A stretch of 64,000 bases of DNA, from the NCBI RefSeq assembly GCF_011605345.1, contig NZ_JAAOXM010000005.1:62001-126000 (forward strand), in the 5' to 3' direction. The translations under genes and the position numbers were made by a program. This DNA comes from Burkholderia sp. D-99 (lineage in GTDB: Bacteria; Pseudomonadota; Gammaproteobacteria; Burkholderiales; Burkholderiaceae). The notes beneath the pieces were generated by a model. The model had not been told where the DNA came from and did not search any database. It saw nothing but the letters and a program-made list of their open reading frames with translations. This document shows positions 34,220 through 43,975 of this stretch, piece after piece (the first letter of the stretch is position 1; each line of letters starts with the position of its first letter).

Positions 34220-36087
34220 ACTCATCGCTGCTAGACGACATCGTGTCCGGCCATGCGAACCACGGCGCGTTCGCGTTGCTGCTGCGTTCGGATCCCGACT
34301 GCAGCGGGACGCTCGACGTGCTGGCGGGCGACCTGAAACAGTACGAGACCCTTGCGTCGGTCCCGCTGCCGGATGGCGGGGACGCCGGGGACGAGGTGCT
34401 GTTGCTCGTACCGTACTGCCAACTGCGCGAGCGCCGCTTCGCGTGCCGCGACGACGGCGAACGCCTGCGAGCCATGACGGTCCGGCGGCGCGAGCACGTC
34501 GATGTCGTCGAGGCGCTCAAGCGCCTGCCGGACGCGGCGGTCGTCCCCGGGCACGGCGAATTCGACATCGACGACGACGCGTACGCGGCGATCGTGCGCG
34601 AGGTCATCGCCGACGAGATCGGGCGCGGCGAGGGCTCGAACTTCGTGATCCGGCGCACGTTCGTCACCGAGCTGAGCGGCTACTCGACGCGGGTGGCGCT
34701 GGCCGCGTTTCGCCGGCTGGTGGAGCAGGAGGTCGGCGCGCATTGGACCTTCATCGTGCACACGGGCGACCGCACCTTCATCGGCGCGAGCCCCGAGCGG
34801 CACATCAGCCTGCGCGGCGGCGTCGTCACGATGAATCCGATCAGCGGCACCTACCGTTACCCGGCGTCGGGCCCGACGCTCGACGGCGTGATGGCGTTCC
34901 TGTCCGACCCGAAGGAGAAGGACGAGCTGTACATGGTCGTGGACGAGGAACTGAAGATGATGGCGCACTTCTGCCCGCAGGGCGGCAGGGTCATCGGTCC
35001 GTATCTGAAGGAAATGTCGCGGCTCGCGCACACGGAGTATTTCATCGAAGGGCATACGTCGAGCGATCCGCGCGAGATCCTGCTGCACACGCTGTTCGCC
35101 CCGACCGTCACCGGCAGTCCGATCGAGAACGCCTGCCGCGTGATCGCGAAGCACGAGCCCGCGGGTCGGGGCTACTACGGTGGCGTCGTGGCACTGATCG
35201 GCCGGGACGCCGACGCGCGCTTCTCGATCGACTCGGCGATCCAGATCCGCACCGCCGACATCGACGCGCACGGCCGTGCACGCATCGGCGTCGGGTCGAC
35301 GATCGTCCGACATTCCGATCCGCGCTCGGAGGCGTCGGAGACCCGCGCCAAGGCGATGGCACTCCTGGCCGCGCTCGGCCAGGGCGGCCGGCAGCGGCTC
35401 GGTGAGGAGTCGCGCGTCTGCGCGGCGCTGAACCAGCGCAATGAAGGGATCTCCGGGTTCTGGCTGGCCGGCGCCGAAGAGCGGATTCGCCCGGATCCGG
35501 AATTGTGCGGCCGCCAGGTGTTGATGATCGATGCGGAGGATGCGTTCACCGCGATGCTGTCCCAGCAGCTGTCGGCCGTCGGTCTCGACGTGACGACCCG
35601 CGGTTGCGAGGAGCGCGACGCGTTCGAGCGCGACTGGGACCTGGTCGTGATGGGGCCGGGGCCGGGCGACCCGCGAAGCACGCAGGACCGGCGCATCGCG
35701 AACATGCGCAGCACGATCGGTCATCTGCTGCGCAAGCAGATCCCGTTTTTCGCGGTCTGCCTGAGCCACCAGATCCTGTGCCTGGAGCTGGGACTCGAGA
35801 TCGCGCAGCGCGCGATCCCCAATCAGGGTGTGCAGCGCGAGATCGACTATTTCGGCGACCGCGAACGGGTCGGCTTCTACAACACCTATTCGGCAAAGTG
35901 CGACCACGACGTGTTCGCGCTGGCGGACGGCACGCCGATCTCGGTTTGCCGGGATGTCGAGTCGGGCGAGGTGCATGGGCTGCGCGGCCGGTACTTCTCG
36001 TCGATCCAGTTCCATGCGGAGTCGCTGCTGACCCAGCGCGGTGTGGACATCTTGAGCGCGAACCTGAAAAGGATACTTGTCAAATGA
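34216..36087 (+). CDS. phzE: PhzE, ADIC synthase (anthranilate synthase-like, TrpE-TrpG fusion)
   Basis: This 623-residue enzyme converts chorismate and glutamine-derived ammonia to 2-amino-2-desoxyisochorismate, the first committed step of phenazine synthesis. The N-terminal two thirds are a chorismate-binding domain (RTFVTELSGYSTRV, MNPISGTYRYP, ENACRVIAKHEP). The C-terminal third is a class I glutamine amidotransferase with Cys in FAVCLSHQ and the His-x-Glu pair in QFHAES. The length matches Pseudomonas PhzE (about 627). The GTG at 34216 overlaps the phzD-fusion stop and fixes the start. Confidence 0.95.
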   Translation: MNSSLLDDIVSGHANHGAFALLLRSDPDCSGTLDVLAGDLKQYETLASVPLPDGGDAGDEVLLLVPYCQLRERRFACRDDGERLRAMTVRRREHVDVVEALKRLPDAAVVPGHGEFDIDDDAYAAIVREVIADEIGRGEGSNFVIRRTFVTELSGYSTRVALAAFRRLVEQEVGAHWTFIVHTGDRTFIGASPERHISLRGGVVTMNPISGTYRYPASGPTLDGVMAFLSDPKEKDELYMVVDEELKMMAHFCPQGGRVIGPYLKEMSRLAHTEYFIEGHTSSDPREILLHTLFAPTVTGSPIENACRVIAKHEPAGRGYYGGVVALIGRDADARFSIDSAIQIRTADIDAHGRARIGVGSTIVRHSDPRSEASETRAKAMALLAALGQGGRQRLGEESRVCAALNQRNEGISGFWLAGAEERIRPDPELCGRQVLMIDAEDAFTAMLSQQLSAVGLDVTTRGCEERDAFERDWDLVVMGPGPGDPRSTQDRRIANMRSTIGHLLRKQIPFFAVCLSHQILCLELGLEIAQRAIPNQGVQREIDYFGDRERVGFYNTYSAKCDHDVFALADGTPISVCRDVESGEVHGLRGRYFSSIQFHAESLLTQRGVDILSANLKRILVK

Positions 36088-36419
36088 AAGCGACGATCAG
36101 CTGGTGGAACCTGGATCAATCGAGTCAGACCATCGAATCGCTGCGCGAATACCTGAAGGAGGAAGGTGTTGCGCCGTGGGAGGCGATCCAGGGCATGCGC
36201 TCGAAGGCCTGGATCTCGGATCCCGCGAACAACCTGTGGGGTGCGGTGGTGCTGTGGGATTCGCCCGACGCAATCCGTCAGCCGCTGCCGCCGAATCGCG
36301 CGCTGGAGCTGATCGGCTACCCGCCGAGCACGCGCGTGACGTTCGACGTCGAGGCGCTGGTCGAACAGAACCGGACGCTTCACTGGCTGGCCGAAGCGGC
36401 CACGAAGGAGACACGCTGA
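36084..36419 (+). CDS. YdhR/ABM-like small alpha-beta barrel protein
   Basis: This 111-residue protein probably has the dimeric alpha-beta barrel fold of YdhR and the antibiotic-biosynthesis monooxygenases. It has a start strand TISWWNLDQSS, helix TIESLREYLKEE, and a strand KAWISDPANNLWGAVVLW typical of the fold. Members can be cofactor-free monooxygenases on aromatic substrates or non-catalytic. It overlaps phzE by four bases and the ligase gene by one, so it belongs to the phenazine operon. It may hydroxylate the phenazine; this is inference. Confidence 0.7.
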   Translation: MKATISWWNLDQSSQTIESLREYLKEEGVAPWEAIQGMRSKAWISDPANNLWGAVVLWDSPDAIRQPLPPNRALELIGYPPSTRVTFDVEALVEQNRTLHWLAEAATKETR

Positions 36420-37510
36420 TGGCACACGACGTACTCGCGCTGTCGACGGCGTTTTCGCCCGATCCCGACGAGCTGGTGCGCGCCGCGATGCAGTGGCATT
36501 TCAGCGAACGGACCGGGACGCCGTTCTGGCTCAAGCGCGCGCGCAGCCTCGATTTCGATCCGTTGCACGACGTGCGTGGCTTCGCGGACCTGCGCCGCTT
36601 TCCCGACGTCGCGAGCGAATGGCGCACGACGCCCGTCGAGGACCTGATTCCGCGCGGCTATGGCGACCGACCGGACCTGGCGGGCATCTTCGAGAGCGGC
36701 GGCACGACCGGCAAGCCGAAGCGCGTGGTGTGCATGCGCGAGTGGCTCGATTACATGGTCGCGTGGAGTAACGCGAATCTGGCCGAGCACGCGTTTCCGC
36801 GCGGCACCAACTGGCTGGGCTTCACGCCGTCGGGGCCGCATTTCGTCGGACGGCTGTTTCAGGAATCGGCGACGACCTACGGCGTGCGCGGGCTGACGCT
36901 GGACGTCGATCCGCGTTGGGTCAAGAAGCTGATCGCGGCCGGCAAGGGCGCGGAGGCGGATGCCTACGCGGAGCACGTCGTCGATCAGGCGGCCGATATC
37001 CTCAAGACGCAGGACATCGGCGTGCTGACGATCACGCCGCCGCTGCTGGAGCGGGTCGTGCGCCGGGAGGAGCTGATCGAGCTGGTCAATCGCAAGGTGC
37101 GGGCGATTCGCTGGGGCGGCACGCAGCTCGACCCGGAGACGCGGGCGCTGTATCAGCACAGCATCTTCCCGTCGCTCAAGCTCTACGGGCACTACGGCAA
37201 CACGATGATTCTCGGGGTCGCCGGCGAGCGCGCGAATCACGATGATTCGGATACCTGCGTGTTCGACACCAGCGCGCCTTACGTGACGTTCGCGGTCGTC
37301 GATCCGGACACGCGCGAGCCGGTGCCGTATGGCGAACGCGGACGTGTGGTGACGACCCATGTCAGCCGGGCGATGTTTCTGCCGAACAATCTCGAGCGCG
37401 ATCTCGCGACCCGTATCGCGCCGCGCCACGGCCGGATCGGCGACGCAGTCGCAAACATCGCGCCCGTCGCGCGCTTCGAGAGCGAAGCCGTGATCGAAGG
37501 GGTTTACTGA
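36419..37510 (+). CDS. EhpF-like small adenylating enzyme
   Basis: This 363-residue ANL-type enzyme is much shorter than ordinary ligases and close in length to EhpF of Pantoea agglomerans, a phenazine-carboxylate-activating enzyme. The A3 loop reads FESGGTTGKPKR near residues 90-101, and a GHYGNTMILG segment corresponds to A5. It should form the acyl-adenylate of phenazine-1,6-dicarboxylate. The next gene encodes an aldehyde dehydrogenase-like reductase, the same pairing as EhpF/EhpG. The start overlaps the preceding stop (TGATG). The EhpF assignment rests on length, motif and context. Confidence 0.8.
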   Translation: MAHDVLALSTAFSPDPDELVRAAMQWHFSERTGTPFWLKRARSLDFDPLHDVRGFADLRRFPDVASEWRTTPVEDLIPRGYGDRPDLAGIFESGGTTGKPKRVVCMREWLDYMVAWSNANLAEHAFPRGTNWLGFTPSGPHFVGRLFQESATTYGVRGLTLDVDPRWVKKLIAAGKGAEADAYAEHVVDQAADILKTQDIGVLTITPPLLERVVRREELIELVNRKVRAIRWGGTQLDPETRALYQHSIFPSLKLYGHYGNTMILGVAGERANHDDSDTCVFDTSAPYVTFAVVDPDTREPVPYGERGRVVTTHVSRAMFLPNNLERDLATRIAPRHGRIGDAVANIAPVARFESEAVIEGVY

Positions 37511-38904
37511 TGCTGGAAACCGCAACCCAAACCTTGACCGCCGTTCGGCCGATGCTGTCGCCGATGGGGCCGGACGGACTGTATGGCGCGCAGCAGCACC
37601 TCGCGATCGAGGATGTGTCCGGCGACGTGGTGGCCGACCTGGGCATCGTGCCGCCGGTGATGGTCGGCTGGGCGATGACGAGCCTGCGCAAGGCCGCGCC
37701 GATGCCGGTCGACGCGCGGGTGCGTGCGATCGCGCAGGCCGGCGCGCTGTTCGCGACGGGAACGCCGGGCGGTTTGTCGATCGCGGAGCACGAGCGGCTC
37801 GTGAGCCGGGTGGGCGGCATTCCCGCGCCGGTGGTGCGGGCTGCAACGCAGGTGCTCGCGCAGCGTACCGCGCAGATCTTCGCGAGCATCGAGCATGCGC
37901 GCCCGGCGGGCGCCGTGATCGACTGGCGCCATCCGCTCACGCGCACGGGGCGCGGCGTCTGGGCGCGGCGCGGCAACGTGCTGTCGGTGCACGCCGCCGG
38001 TAATCATCCGGGCACGCACACGATCTGGCCGGAAGCGCTGGCGTTCGGCTATCGCGTGGCGATTCGGCCGTCGCGGCGCGAACCGTTCACGCCGTTCCGG
38101 CTGGTCGCCGCACTGCGCGAGGCAGGTTTCGGCAACGACCAGGTGATGCTGCTGCCGTCGGAGCACGACGCCGCGCAGGCGATGCTGCGCGGCGCGGACC
38201 TGGCCTACGGCAGCGACGAGATCATCCGTCAGTACGCCAACGATCCGAAGGTCCTGTCGCTGCGGCCCGGGCGCTCGAAGATCCTCGTCACGGCGAACGT
38301 CGACTGGCACGCGCACCTGGACCTGATCGTCGATTCGATCAGCCACCACGGCGGCACCGGCTGCGTGAACGCGACGGCCGTGCTGGTCGAGGGCGACCCG
38401 ACGCCGCTCGCGCGCGCGCTCGCCGAACGGCTGTCGACGCTGCCAAACCTGCCGCCCGAGCACGAGCACGCGGCGTTGCCGGTACAGCCGCTGGGCGCCG
38501 CGCGTACGCTCGCGAAGCACGTCGAGGCGAAAGCCGCCGGCGCGCACGCGTGGCTGGGCGGCAAGGACCTGCTCCACGACCTCGGCGACGGCAGCGCCGT
38601 GCTGCGACCGGCCGTGCATCAGCTCGACGATCCGAACGCGGAGGCGATGGGTACGGAGTTGCCGTTCCCGTGCGTGTGGATCGCACCGTGGTCACGTGAA
38701 GACGGCCTCGCGCCGCTGCGCGACACGCTGGTGCTGACCGTGCTGACAGACGATGCGAGCCTGATCGACGCGCTGGTCGAGGAACCCACGATCAGCAATG
38801 TCCATATCGGCGATCACCCGACCTACTGGACCGGCACCGGCATGCCGCACGACGGCTACCTGGCGGATTTCCTGATGCGGGCGAAGACGGTGATCCGCGG
38901 CTGA
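37510..38904 (+). CDS. EhpG-like aldehyde dehydrogenase family acyl reductase
   Basis: This 464-residue protein of the aldehyde dehydrogenase/acyl-CoA reductase superfamily has the catalytic Cys in HHGGTGCVNAT near residue 284. It also has a VHAAGNHPGTHTIWPEAL segment and a cofactor-side FRLVAALREAGF helix. In griseoluteic acid synthesis, EhpG is thought to reduce the adenylated phenazine carboxylate to the aldehyde. It starts at the last base of the ligase gene. An alternative is aldehyde oxidation in the reverse sense, but the pairing with an adenylating enzyme favours reduction. Confidence 0.82.
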   Translation: MLETATQTLTAVRPMLSPMGPDGLYGAQQHLAIEDVSGDVVADLGIVPPVMVGWAMTSLRKAAPMPVDARVRAIAQAGALFATGTPGGLSIAEHERLVSRVGGIPAPVVRAATQVLAQRTAQIFASIEHARPAGAVIDWRHPLTRTGRGVWARRGNVLSVHAAGNHPGTHTIWPEALAFGYRVAIRPSRREPFTPFRLVAALREAGFGNDQVMLLPSEHDAAQAMLRGADLAYGSDEIIRQYANDPKVLSLRPGRSKILVTANVDWHAHLDLIVDSISHHGGTGCVNATAVLVEGDPTPLARALAERLSTLPNLPPEHEHAALPVQPLGAARTLAKHVEAKAAGAHAWLGGKDLLHDLGDGSAVLRPAVHQLDDPNAEAMGTELPFPCVWIAPWSREDGLAPLRDTLVLTVLTDDASLIDALVEEPTISNVHIGDHPTYWTGTGMPHDGYLADFLMRAKTVIRG

Positions 38905-38937
38905 CGCCGCGCGCGCCGCGCACCTCGGAGCGACGAC

Positions 38938-40314
38938 ATGAGTGAACCACTGCAATCGGCAAGCGCGCTTCAGGACGAGCGGAACCCAAGCACGTTTCTC
39001 GTGCCGGGCAGCAAGGCGTTCGTCGAAGCGATGGCCGGGTTCCAGACGGGCTTCCATTACCGGCCGGCGCTGATCGCCTGCGCGACGCACGCGGCGCAAG
39101 TGCGCGATGGCGTCCTTCAGGCGCTGCGCGACGACCTGCCGGTCGGGGTGCAGGCGACCGGACACGGCCGGCCGCGAACTACGGAACGCGGCGTGCTGAT
39201 CAACACGGCGCGCATGAGCGGTGTGGTCATCGATCCGCTCGCGCGGACCGCGCAGATCGACGCGGGTGCGCGCTGGGAACAGGTGATCGCCGCGGCGGTG
39301 CCGCACGGACTCGCGCCGCTCAGCGGCTCGGCGCCCGACGTGGGGGCGATCGGCTACACGCTGGGCGGCGGGATGGGCATCCTGGCGCGCCAGTACGGAT
39401 ATACGGCCGATCACGTCAGATGGGTCGAGCTCGTGACCGCGGACGGCGAGCTGCGGCGGATCAGCGCGACGGACGACCCCGAGCTGTTCTGGGCGGTGTG
39501 CGGCGCGGGCGCCAATTTCGGCGTCGTCACGCGCATGGAGGTCGCGCTCGTGCCGCGCGCGACGCTGTTCGGCGGCGGGATGGTTTTCGATACCGCGTAC
39601 ATCGACGACGTGCTCGCGTGCTTCGCCGACTGGACCCGCACGGCGCCAGAGGAGATGACCGCGTCCGTCGGGTTGTGCGCCTATCCGGACCTGGCGGCCT
39701 TCGCCGCGCCCCTGCGCGGCCGCTTCGTCGCGCATGTCCGCTTCGCGTGCGGCGCGCCGCCGGCCGTCGGCGAGCAGCTGGTGGCGCCGTTCAGGGCGCT
39801 GGGCACACGCCTGATCGACACGGTGCGCGAGCGTTCGTTTCTTGAAGCGGGCGGCATCTACGACGATCCACCGATGCCGCATGCGTACTACGGCAACAAC
39901 CTGCTGATCGACGACCTCGATCACGCGATCCTGCGGGCGGCGGCCGAGGTCGCCGCGCCGCCCGGTTGGCCGATGTGCGTGGTGGACATCCGCCATCTCG
40001 GCGGCGCGGCGGGACGCGCACCGCAGGTCGCGAACGCGGTCGGGCATCGCGGCGCGCGCTATGTCGCGCGGGTGCTGTCGCCCGTCGGCGCGGCCGACGC
40101 GCCGGCTGCGGCCGCGCGCCACCAGCCGTTTTACGACGCGCTGCGGCCGCGCGCGCTCGGCCGCTCGCTCAATTTCATCTATGGCCACGAGAGCAGCGTC
40201 GAACTGGTCGGCAGCGCGTTCGACGCGGCGGATTTCGCGCGGTTGCGCGCGCTCAAGCGCGAGCGCGATCCGCGCAACGTATTCAGGCTCAACTACAACA
40301 TCCCGCCGGCGTGA
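38938..40314 (+). CDS. FAD-linked (BBE-like) oxidoreductase
   Basis: This 458-residue oxidase has an FAD-binding type 4 domain and a berberine-bridge C-terminus (RDPRNVFRLNYNIPPA). The covalent-FAD His is His76 in ATGHGRPR. The second covalent site, a Cys in bicovalent members, is missing: the segment reads LSGSAPDVGAIGYTLGGG. The flavin is therefore probably singly attached. Such enzymes oxidise alcohols or form C-C and C-N bonds in natural products. It may oxidise the chain attached to the phenazine or help aromatise the core. Confidence 0.87.
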   Translation: MSEPLQSASALQDERNPSTFLVPGSKAFVEAMAGFQTGFHYRPALIACATHAAQVRDGVLQALRDDLPVGVQATGHGRPRTTERGVLINTARMSGVVIDPLARTAQIDAGARWEQVIAAAVPHGLAPLSGSAPDVGAIGYTLGGGMGILARQYGYTADHVRWVELVTADGELRRISATDDPELFWAVCGAGANFGVVTRMEVALVPRATLFGGGMVFDTAYIDDVLACFADWTRTAPEEMTASVGLCAYPDLAAFAAPLRGRFVAHVRFACGAPPAVGEQLVAPFRALGTRLIDTVRERSFLEAGGIYDDPPMPHAYYGNNLLIDDLDHAILRAAAEVAAPPGWPMCVVDIRHLGGAAGRAPQVANAVGHRGARYVARVLSPVGAADAPAAAARHQPFYDALRPRALGRSLNFIYGHESSVELVGSAFDAADFARLRALKRERDPRNVFRLNYNIPPA

Positions 40315-40357
40315 GCGGGCCGCCGGCGTCGCGCAGCAGGATCAACCGGAGAACTGT

Positions 40358-40678
40358 ATGGGGCAAGACTCATCCCGCATGGGCACAGCCATGCCGTCAC
40401 CCGTCCCGGAAACGGGCAACCCGGCGTCACCGAGCACCGAGACCGTGATCGCCGAGATCTGGCGCGAGGTGCTCGAAGTGCCCGAGGTGCGCGCGCAGGA
40501 CAATTTCTTCGACCTCGGCGGCCATTCGATCCTGCTGTCGGTGGTGGGCGAGCATATCGCGCGCCGTCTGGGCAAGTCGGTGGCCTTGCTGGACATGTTC
40601 TCGCACCCGACCGTGCGCGCGCTCGCGCGTCACGTCGACCAGATTCCCCAGGAGCCCGCCCATGACCACGCCGGCTGA
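40358..40678 (+). CDS. Free acyl/peptidyl carrier protein
   Basis: This 106-residue carrier has a disordered N-terminal arm of about 28 residues, then a carrier domain with the attachment site DNFFDLGGHSILL (Ser in GGHS) and the FSHPTVRALARH C-terminal helix usual for thiolation domains next to condensation or ketosynthase enzymes. It overlaps the PKS gene by 17 bases. It could hold the activated phenazine acyl group from the EhpF-like enzyme for use by the ketosynthase. Confidence 0.9.
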   Translation: MGQDSSRMGTAMPSPVPETGNPASPSTETVIAEIWREVLEVPEVRAQDNFFDLGGHSILLSVVGEHIARRLGKSVALLDMFSHPTVRALARHVDQIPQEPAHDHAG

Positions 40679-43220
40679 GCGCACCCGCGAACACGTCGCG
40701 ATCATCGGGATGTCGTGCCGCTTTCCCGGCGCGGACGGCGTGGCGGCGTTCTGGGACAACCTGATCCAGGGCCGGGACACGATCACCCGTTATCCGGGCG
40801 ACGGCGACGACGTGCTCGCGCACGGCCTGCTCGATCGGCCCGAGTGGTTCGACGCCGAGTATTTCCGCGTGTCGCAGCGTGAAGCGCGTCTCTTGAGCCC
40901 GCAGCACCGCGTGTTTCTCGAATGCGCTGTGGAGGCGCTGGAAGGCGGCGGCTACGATCCTGACCGCTACGCCGGGCGGATCGGCGTCTACGCAAGCGGC
41001 GCGGACACGGGTTATGCGCAGGTCGTGCGGTCCCAGCTGCATCGCCTGCCACCCGTGGGCGACTGGGAAATCCTGCTCGGCAACGCACCCGAGTACATGG
41101 CCGCGCGGGTCGCCTACAAGCTGAATCTGCGCGGTCCGTCGATCGCCGTCCAGGCCGCCTGCGCGTCGTCGCTCGTCGCGCTGCACGTCGCGATCCAGGG
41201 GCTCCTGGCCGACGACTGCGACATGGCGCTCGCCGGCGCAGCGTCGGTGCACGTGCCGTCGAAGCTCACCCCGTACACGCCGGGCGGCGTGATTTCGAAG
41301 CAGGGCGTGTGCCGGAGTTTCGACGCGTCCGCCGACGGCACGGTCGGCACCGACGGCGTGGGCGTCGTGCTGCTCAAGCGGCTCGACGACGCGCTGACCG
41401 ACGGCGATGTGATTTACGCGGTTGTGCGCGGCAGTGCGGTCGACAACGACGGCGCGGGGCGGATCGGCTTCACCGCGCCCAGCGTGGACGGGCAAGCGCG
41501 CGTGATCCGGGACGCGCTGCGCACGGCCGGCGTCAGCGCCGCGTCGCTCGGCTATGTCGAGGCGCACGGCACGGCCACCGCGCTCGGCGACCCGATCGAA
41601 CTGTCGGCGCTGACCCGCGCGTTTCGCGAGCACACCGACGCGAGCGGCTATTGCTCGATCGGGTCCGTGAAAAGCAACATCGGACACGCGGATGTCGCGG
41701 CGGGCATGGCGGGCCTGATCAAGACCGCGCTCGCGCTCTCGCACGGCCGGATCCCGCCCAGCTTGCATTTCGAGCAGCCGAATCCGCACATCGATTTCGC
41801 CGCCACGCCATTTCGCGTCGCGACGCGGGCAGAGGACTGGCCGCGCACCTCGCAGCCGCGCCGCGCGGGCGTCAGTTCGTTCGGCATCGGCGGCACCAAC
41901 GCGCACGTGGTGCTCGAAGAAGCGCCGCCGCAGCCGGCGTCGCCGCCCGGGCATCCGTGGCAATTGCTGGTGGTATCGGCGGAGCAGCCGCGCGCGCTCG
42001 AACAGGCGACCGACCGGCTGATCGATTACCTGCACGCGCATCCGTCCGCCTCGCTCGCGGATGTCGCGTGGACGCTGCAGACCGGCCGCCGGGCACTCGC
42101 ACTGCGCACCTTCGTGGTCGCGCGCGATCGCGAGGACGCGCTTGCCGCGCTCACCGCGGTGTGTGCCGGGGCGGGCGGTGGCGAGGCCGTGCCCGCTGTG
42201 TCGCCGCACGTGGTGCTGCGGTTTCCCGGCTCGCTCGACGAGGCCGAGACGGCGCGTCTGTTCGCGTATGAGCCGTCGCTGCGCGAGGCGGTCGACGCCT
42301 GCCTGCCGTCGGGTCGCGAGACTTCGCCGGAACTGCGCTGCTTCGCGGTCCAGCACGCGGTGGCCGGGATGCTGGAGGCGTGGGGCGTCAAGCCCGACAC
42401 GATCGTCGGCGAGCGTGCGGGCGCGTGGGCCGCGGCGGTGTGCGCGGGCGTGCTGTCCGTCGCGCAGGCGGTCGCGCTGATCGAGGCGAGCGGCGCAGGG
42501 CCGGCGGCGTTCGACGCGAGGCTCGGCGACATCCATCCCGCGCCGACGCGCACCCGCCTGTCGTTCGCCGGGCACGACCGGGTCTTCGAACCCGGCGAAC
42601 GGGTGGATGCGCATCATTGGTCGTGGTGCGCGTATGGCCTGCCCGATGTGCGCGCGTCGGAGGACGGCACTCAGGGCGTGGTGTCCATCGACGTCGTGGG
42701 TGCGCCCGCCGACGACGGCGCGCGTGCCGACGCGGCGGTGGCGGCGGCACCGCCGCAGCTGCTGGTGCGGTTGGGGCGCGTGTGGTGTGCGGGGCTGCCG
42801 GTCGATTGGCGCGGCGTGCACGGCGCGGCGCGGCGGCGGGTGCTGCTGCCGCCCTATCCGTTCCAGCGGGCGCGCTACCTGGTCGACGCGGACGAAGCGC
42901 GGGCCGCGACGCCTGCGCCTATCCCCGCGCCCATCCCCGCGCCGGCCGTCGCCGCGAGCACGGCCGACGCCCACGCACCGGCGCGGGATTTCGAAGCGGA
43001 CCTGGCGCGGCTGTACGCGGAGATTCTCGGCATGGAAGCGGTCGGCGCGGACGACAGCTTCTTCGATCTGGGCGGCGATTCGTTGATCGCGGCGACCCTG
43101 TTCGAGCGCATCGCCGCACTGTTCCAGGTCACGCTCGATCCGCTCGCGCTCTACGACGCCGAGACGCCGCGCCAGCTCGCGGAGCTGGTCCGGCTGGCCG
43201 ACGCCGAGGTACGCAAATGA
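40662..43220 (+). CDS. Single-module polyketide synthase: KS, inactive AT remnant, ACP
   Basis: This 852-residue PKS has a complete ketosynthase (Cys167 in QAACASSL, His302 in EAHGTAT, His342 in NIGHAD). A shortened acyltransferase-like region (about 515-620) follows, in which the GHSxG loop reads GERAG (583-587), so the nucleophilic Ser is replaced by Arg. A linker then ends in PPYPFQRARY, and the C-terminal ACP has Ser807 in FFDLGGDSLI. It has no KR, DH, ER or TE. It should add one unit, with the extender loaded in trans. In esmeraldin synthesis a ketosynthase extends phenazine dicarboxylate to an acetylphenazine; a similar step is possible here. Confidence 0.9.
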   Translation: MTTPAERTREHVAIIGMSCRFPGADGVAAFWDNLIQGRDTITRYPGDGDDVLAHGLLDRPEWFDAEYFRVSQREARLLSPQHRVFLECAVEALEGGGYDPDRYAGRIGVYASGADTGYAQVVRSQLHRLPPVGDWEILLGNAPEYMAARVAYKLNLRGPSIAVQAACASSLVALHVAIQGLLADDCDMALAGAASVHVPSKLTPYTPGGVISKQGVCRSFDASADGTVGTDGVGVVLLKRLDDALTDGDVIYAVVRGSAVDNDGAGRIGFTAPSVDGQARVIRDALRTAGVSAASLGYVEAHGTATALGDPIELSALTRAFREHTDASGYCSIGSVKSNIGHADVAAGMAGLIKTALALSHGRIPPSLHFEQPNPHIDFAATPFRVATRAEDWPRTSQPRRAGVSSFGIGGTNAHVVLEEAPPQPASPPGHPWQLLVVSAEQPRALEQATDRLIDYLHAHPSASLADVAWTLQTGRRALALRTFVVARDREDALAALTAVCAGAGGGEAVPAVSPHVVLRFPGSLDEAETARLFAYEPSLREAVDACLPSGRETSPELRCFAVQHAVAGMLEAWGVKPDTIVGERAGAWAAAVCAGVLSVAQAVALIEASGAGPAAFDARLGDIHPAPTRTRLSFAGHDRVFEPGERVDAHHWSWCAYGLPDVRASEDGTQGVVSIDVVGAPADDGARADAAVAAAPPQLLVRLGRVWCAGLPVDWRGVHGAARRRVLLPPYPFQRARYLVDADEARAATPAPIPAPIPAPAVAASTADAHAPARDFEADLARLYAEILGMEAVGADDSFFDLGGDSLIAATLFERIAALFQVTLDPLALYDAETPRQLAELVRLADAEVRK

Positions 43221-43975
43221 CGGACGCAAAGGATGTCGCCGGACGCCGCGCCGGGCGCTGGCTCGTCTCGCCGGCGGGCGGGCCCGCCGACGGCGCGCGG
43301 CTCTACTGTTTCGGGCACGCGGGCAGCGCGCCTGGCGAGTATGCGCGATGGACGCCGGCGTCGCTGCGCTGCATCGCGCTGCAGTTGCCCGGGCATGGCG
43401 CACGCGCGCTCGAAGCCCCGTTGCGCCGAATGGACGAGGCCGTGCGGCAGATCGTCGAGCACGTGTCGTTCGAACCGCCGTTCGCGTTCTTCGGCCACAG
43501 CCTCGGCGCGCTGATGGCGTTCGAGGTGGCCCGCGCGCTGCACGCGGCCGGCATGCCCGCGCCGATGCACCTGTTCGTGTCGTCCGCGCCGGCACCGCCG
43601 CGGATCGACACGGTGCAGGACGTGCATACGCTCGACGACGACGCGTTGCAGGCCTGGATCGAGGGGCGCTGGGGGCCGCTGCCGGACATGATCCGGCAGA
43701 ACCCGGCGCTGCTGCGGCAGAGCCTGTCGGTACTGCGCGCGGACCTGGAGATCTTCGTCACCTATCGGCCAGCCGAGCACGCGCCGCTCGACTGTCCGAT
43801 CACCGCGCTGGCGGGCGACGCGGAGCAGTTCGAGATGCCGGCATGGCGTGCGCATACGACTGCGCCGTTCGCGCATCACAGCCTGCCCGGCGGCCACTTT
43901 TATTTCCGGCAGACGCTGCCGCGTCTGTTCGGAGTCTTGACCGAAGCGATCAGCATGAGGACGACTCTTTCATGA
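43217..43975 (+). CDS. Type II thioesterase
   Basis: This 252-residue alpha/beta-hydrolase of the external thioesterase family has a LYCFGHAGSAPGEYARW start, nucleophile FFGHSLGALMAFEVA, acid in ALAGDAEQFEM and His in LPGGHFYF. Such enzymes release wrong or stalled acyl groups from carrier proteins; some release the final product. It overlaps the PKS gene as ATGA and the phzG gene, so it is made with them. Confidence 0.92.
   Translation: MTDAKDVAGRRAGRWLVSPAGGPADGARLYCFGHAGSAPGEYARWTPASLRCIALQLPGHGARALEAPLRRMDEAVRQIVEHVSFEPPFAFFGHSLGALMAFEVARALHAAGMPAPMHLFVSSAPAPPRIDTVQDVHTLDDDALQAWIEGRWGPLPDMIRQNPALLRQSLSVLRADLEIFVTYRPAEHAPLDCPITALAGDAEQFEMPAWRAHTTAPFAHHSLPGGHFYFRQTLPRLFGVLTEAISMRTTLS

Noticed and set aside
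40293..43595. An 1100-residue minus-strand open frame opposite the PKS
   Set aside because: It has an Arg/Ala/His-rich composition, no domain motifs, and lies fully antisense to the KS-AT-ACP gene; long antisense frames are common in such GC-rich DNA.
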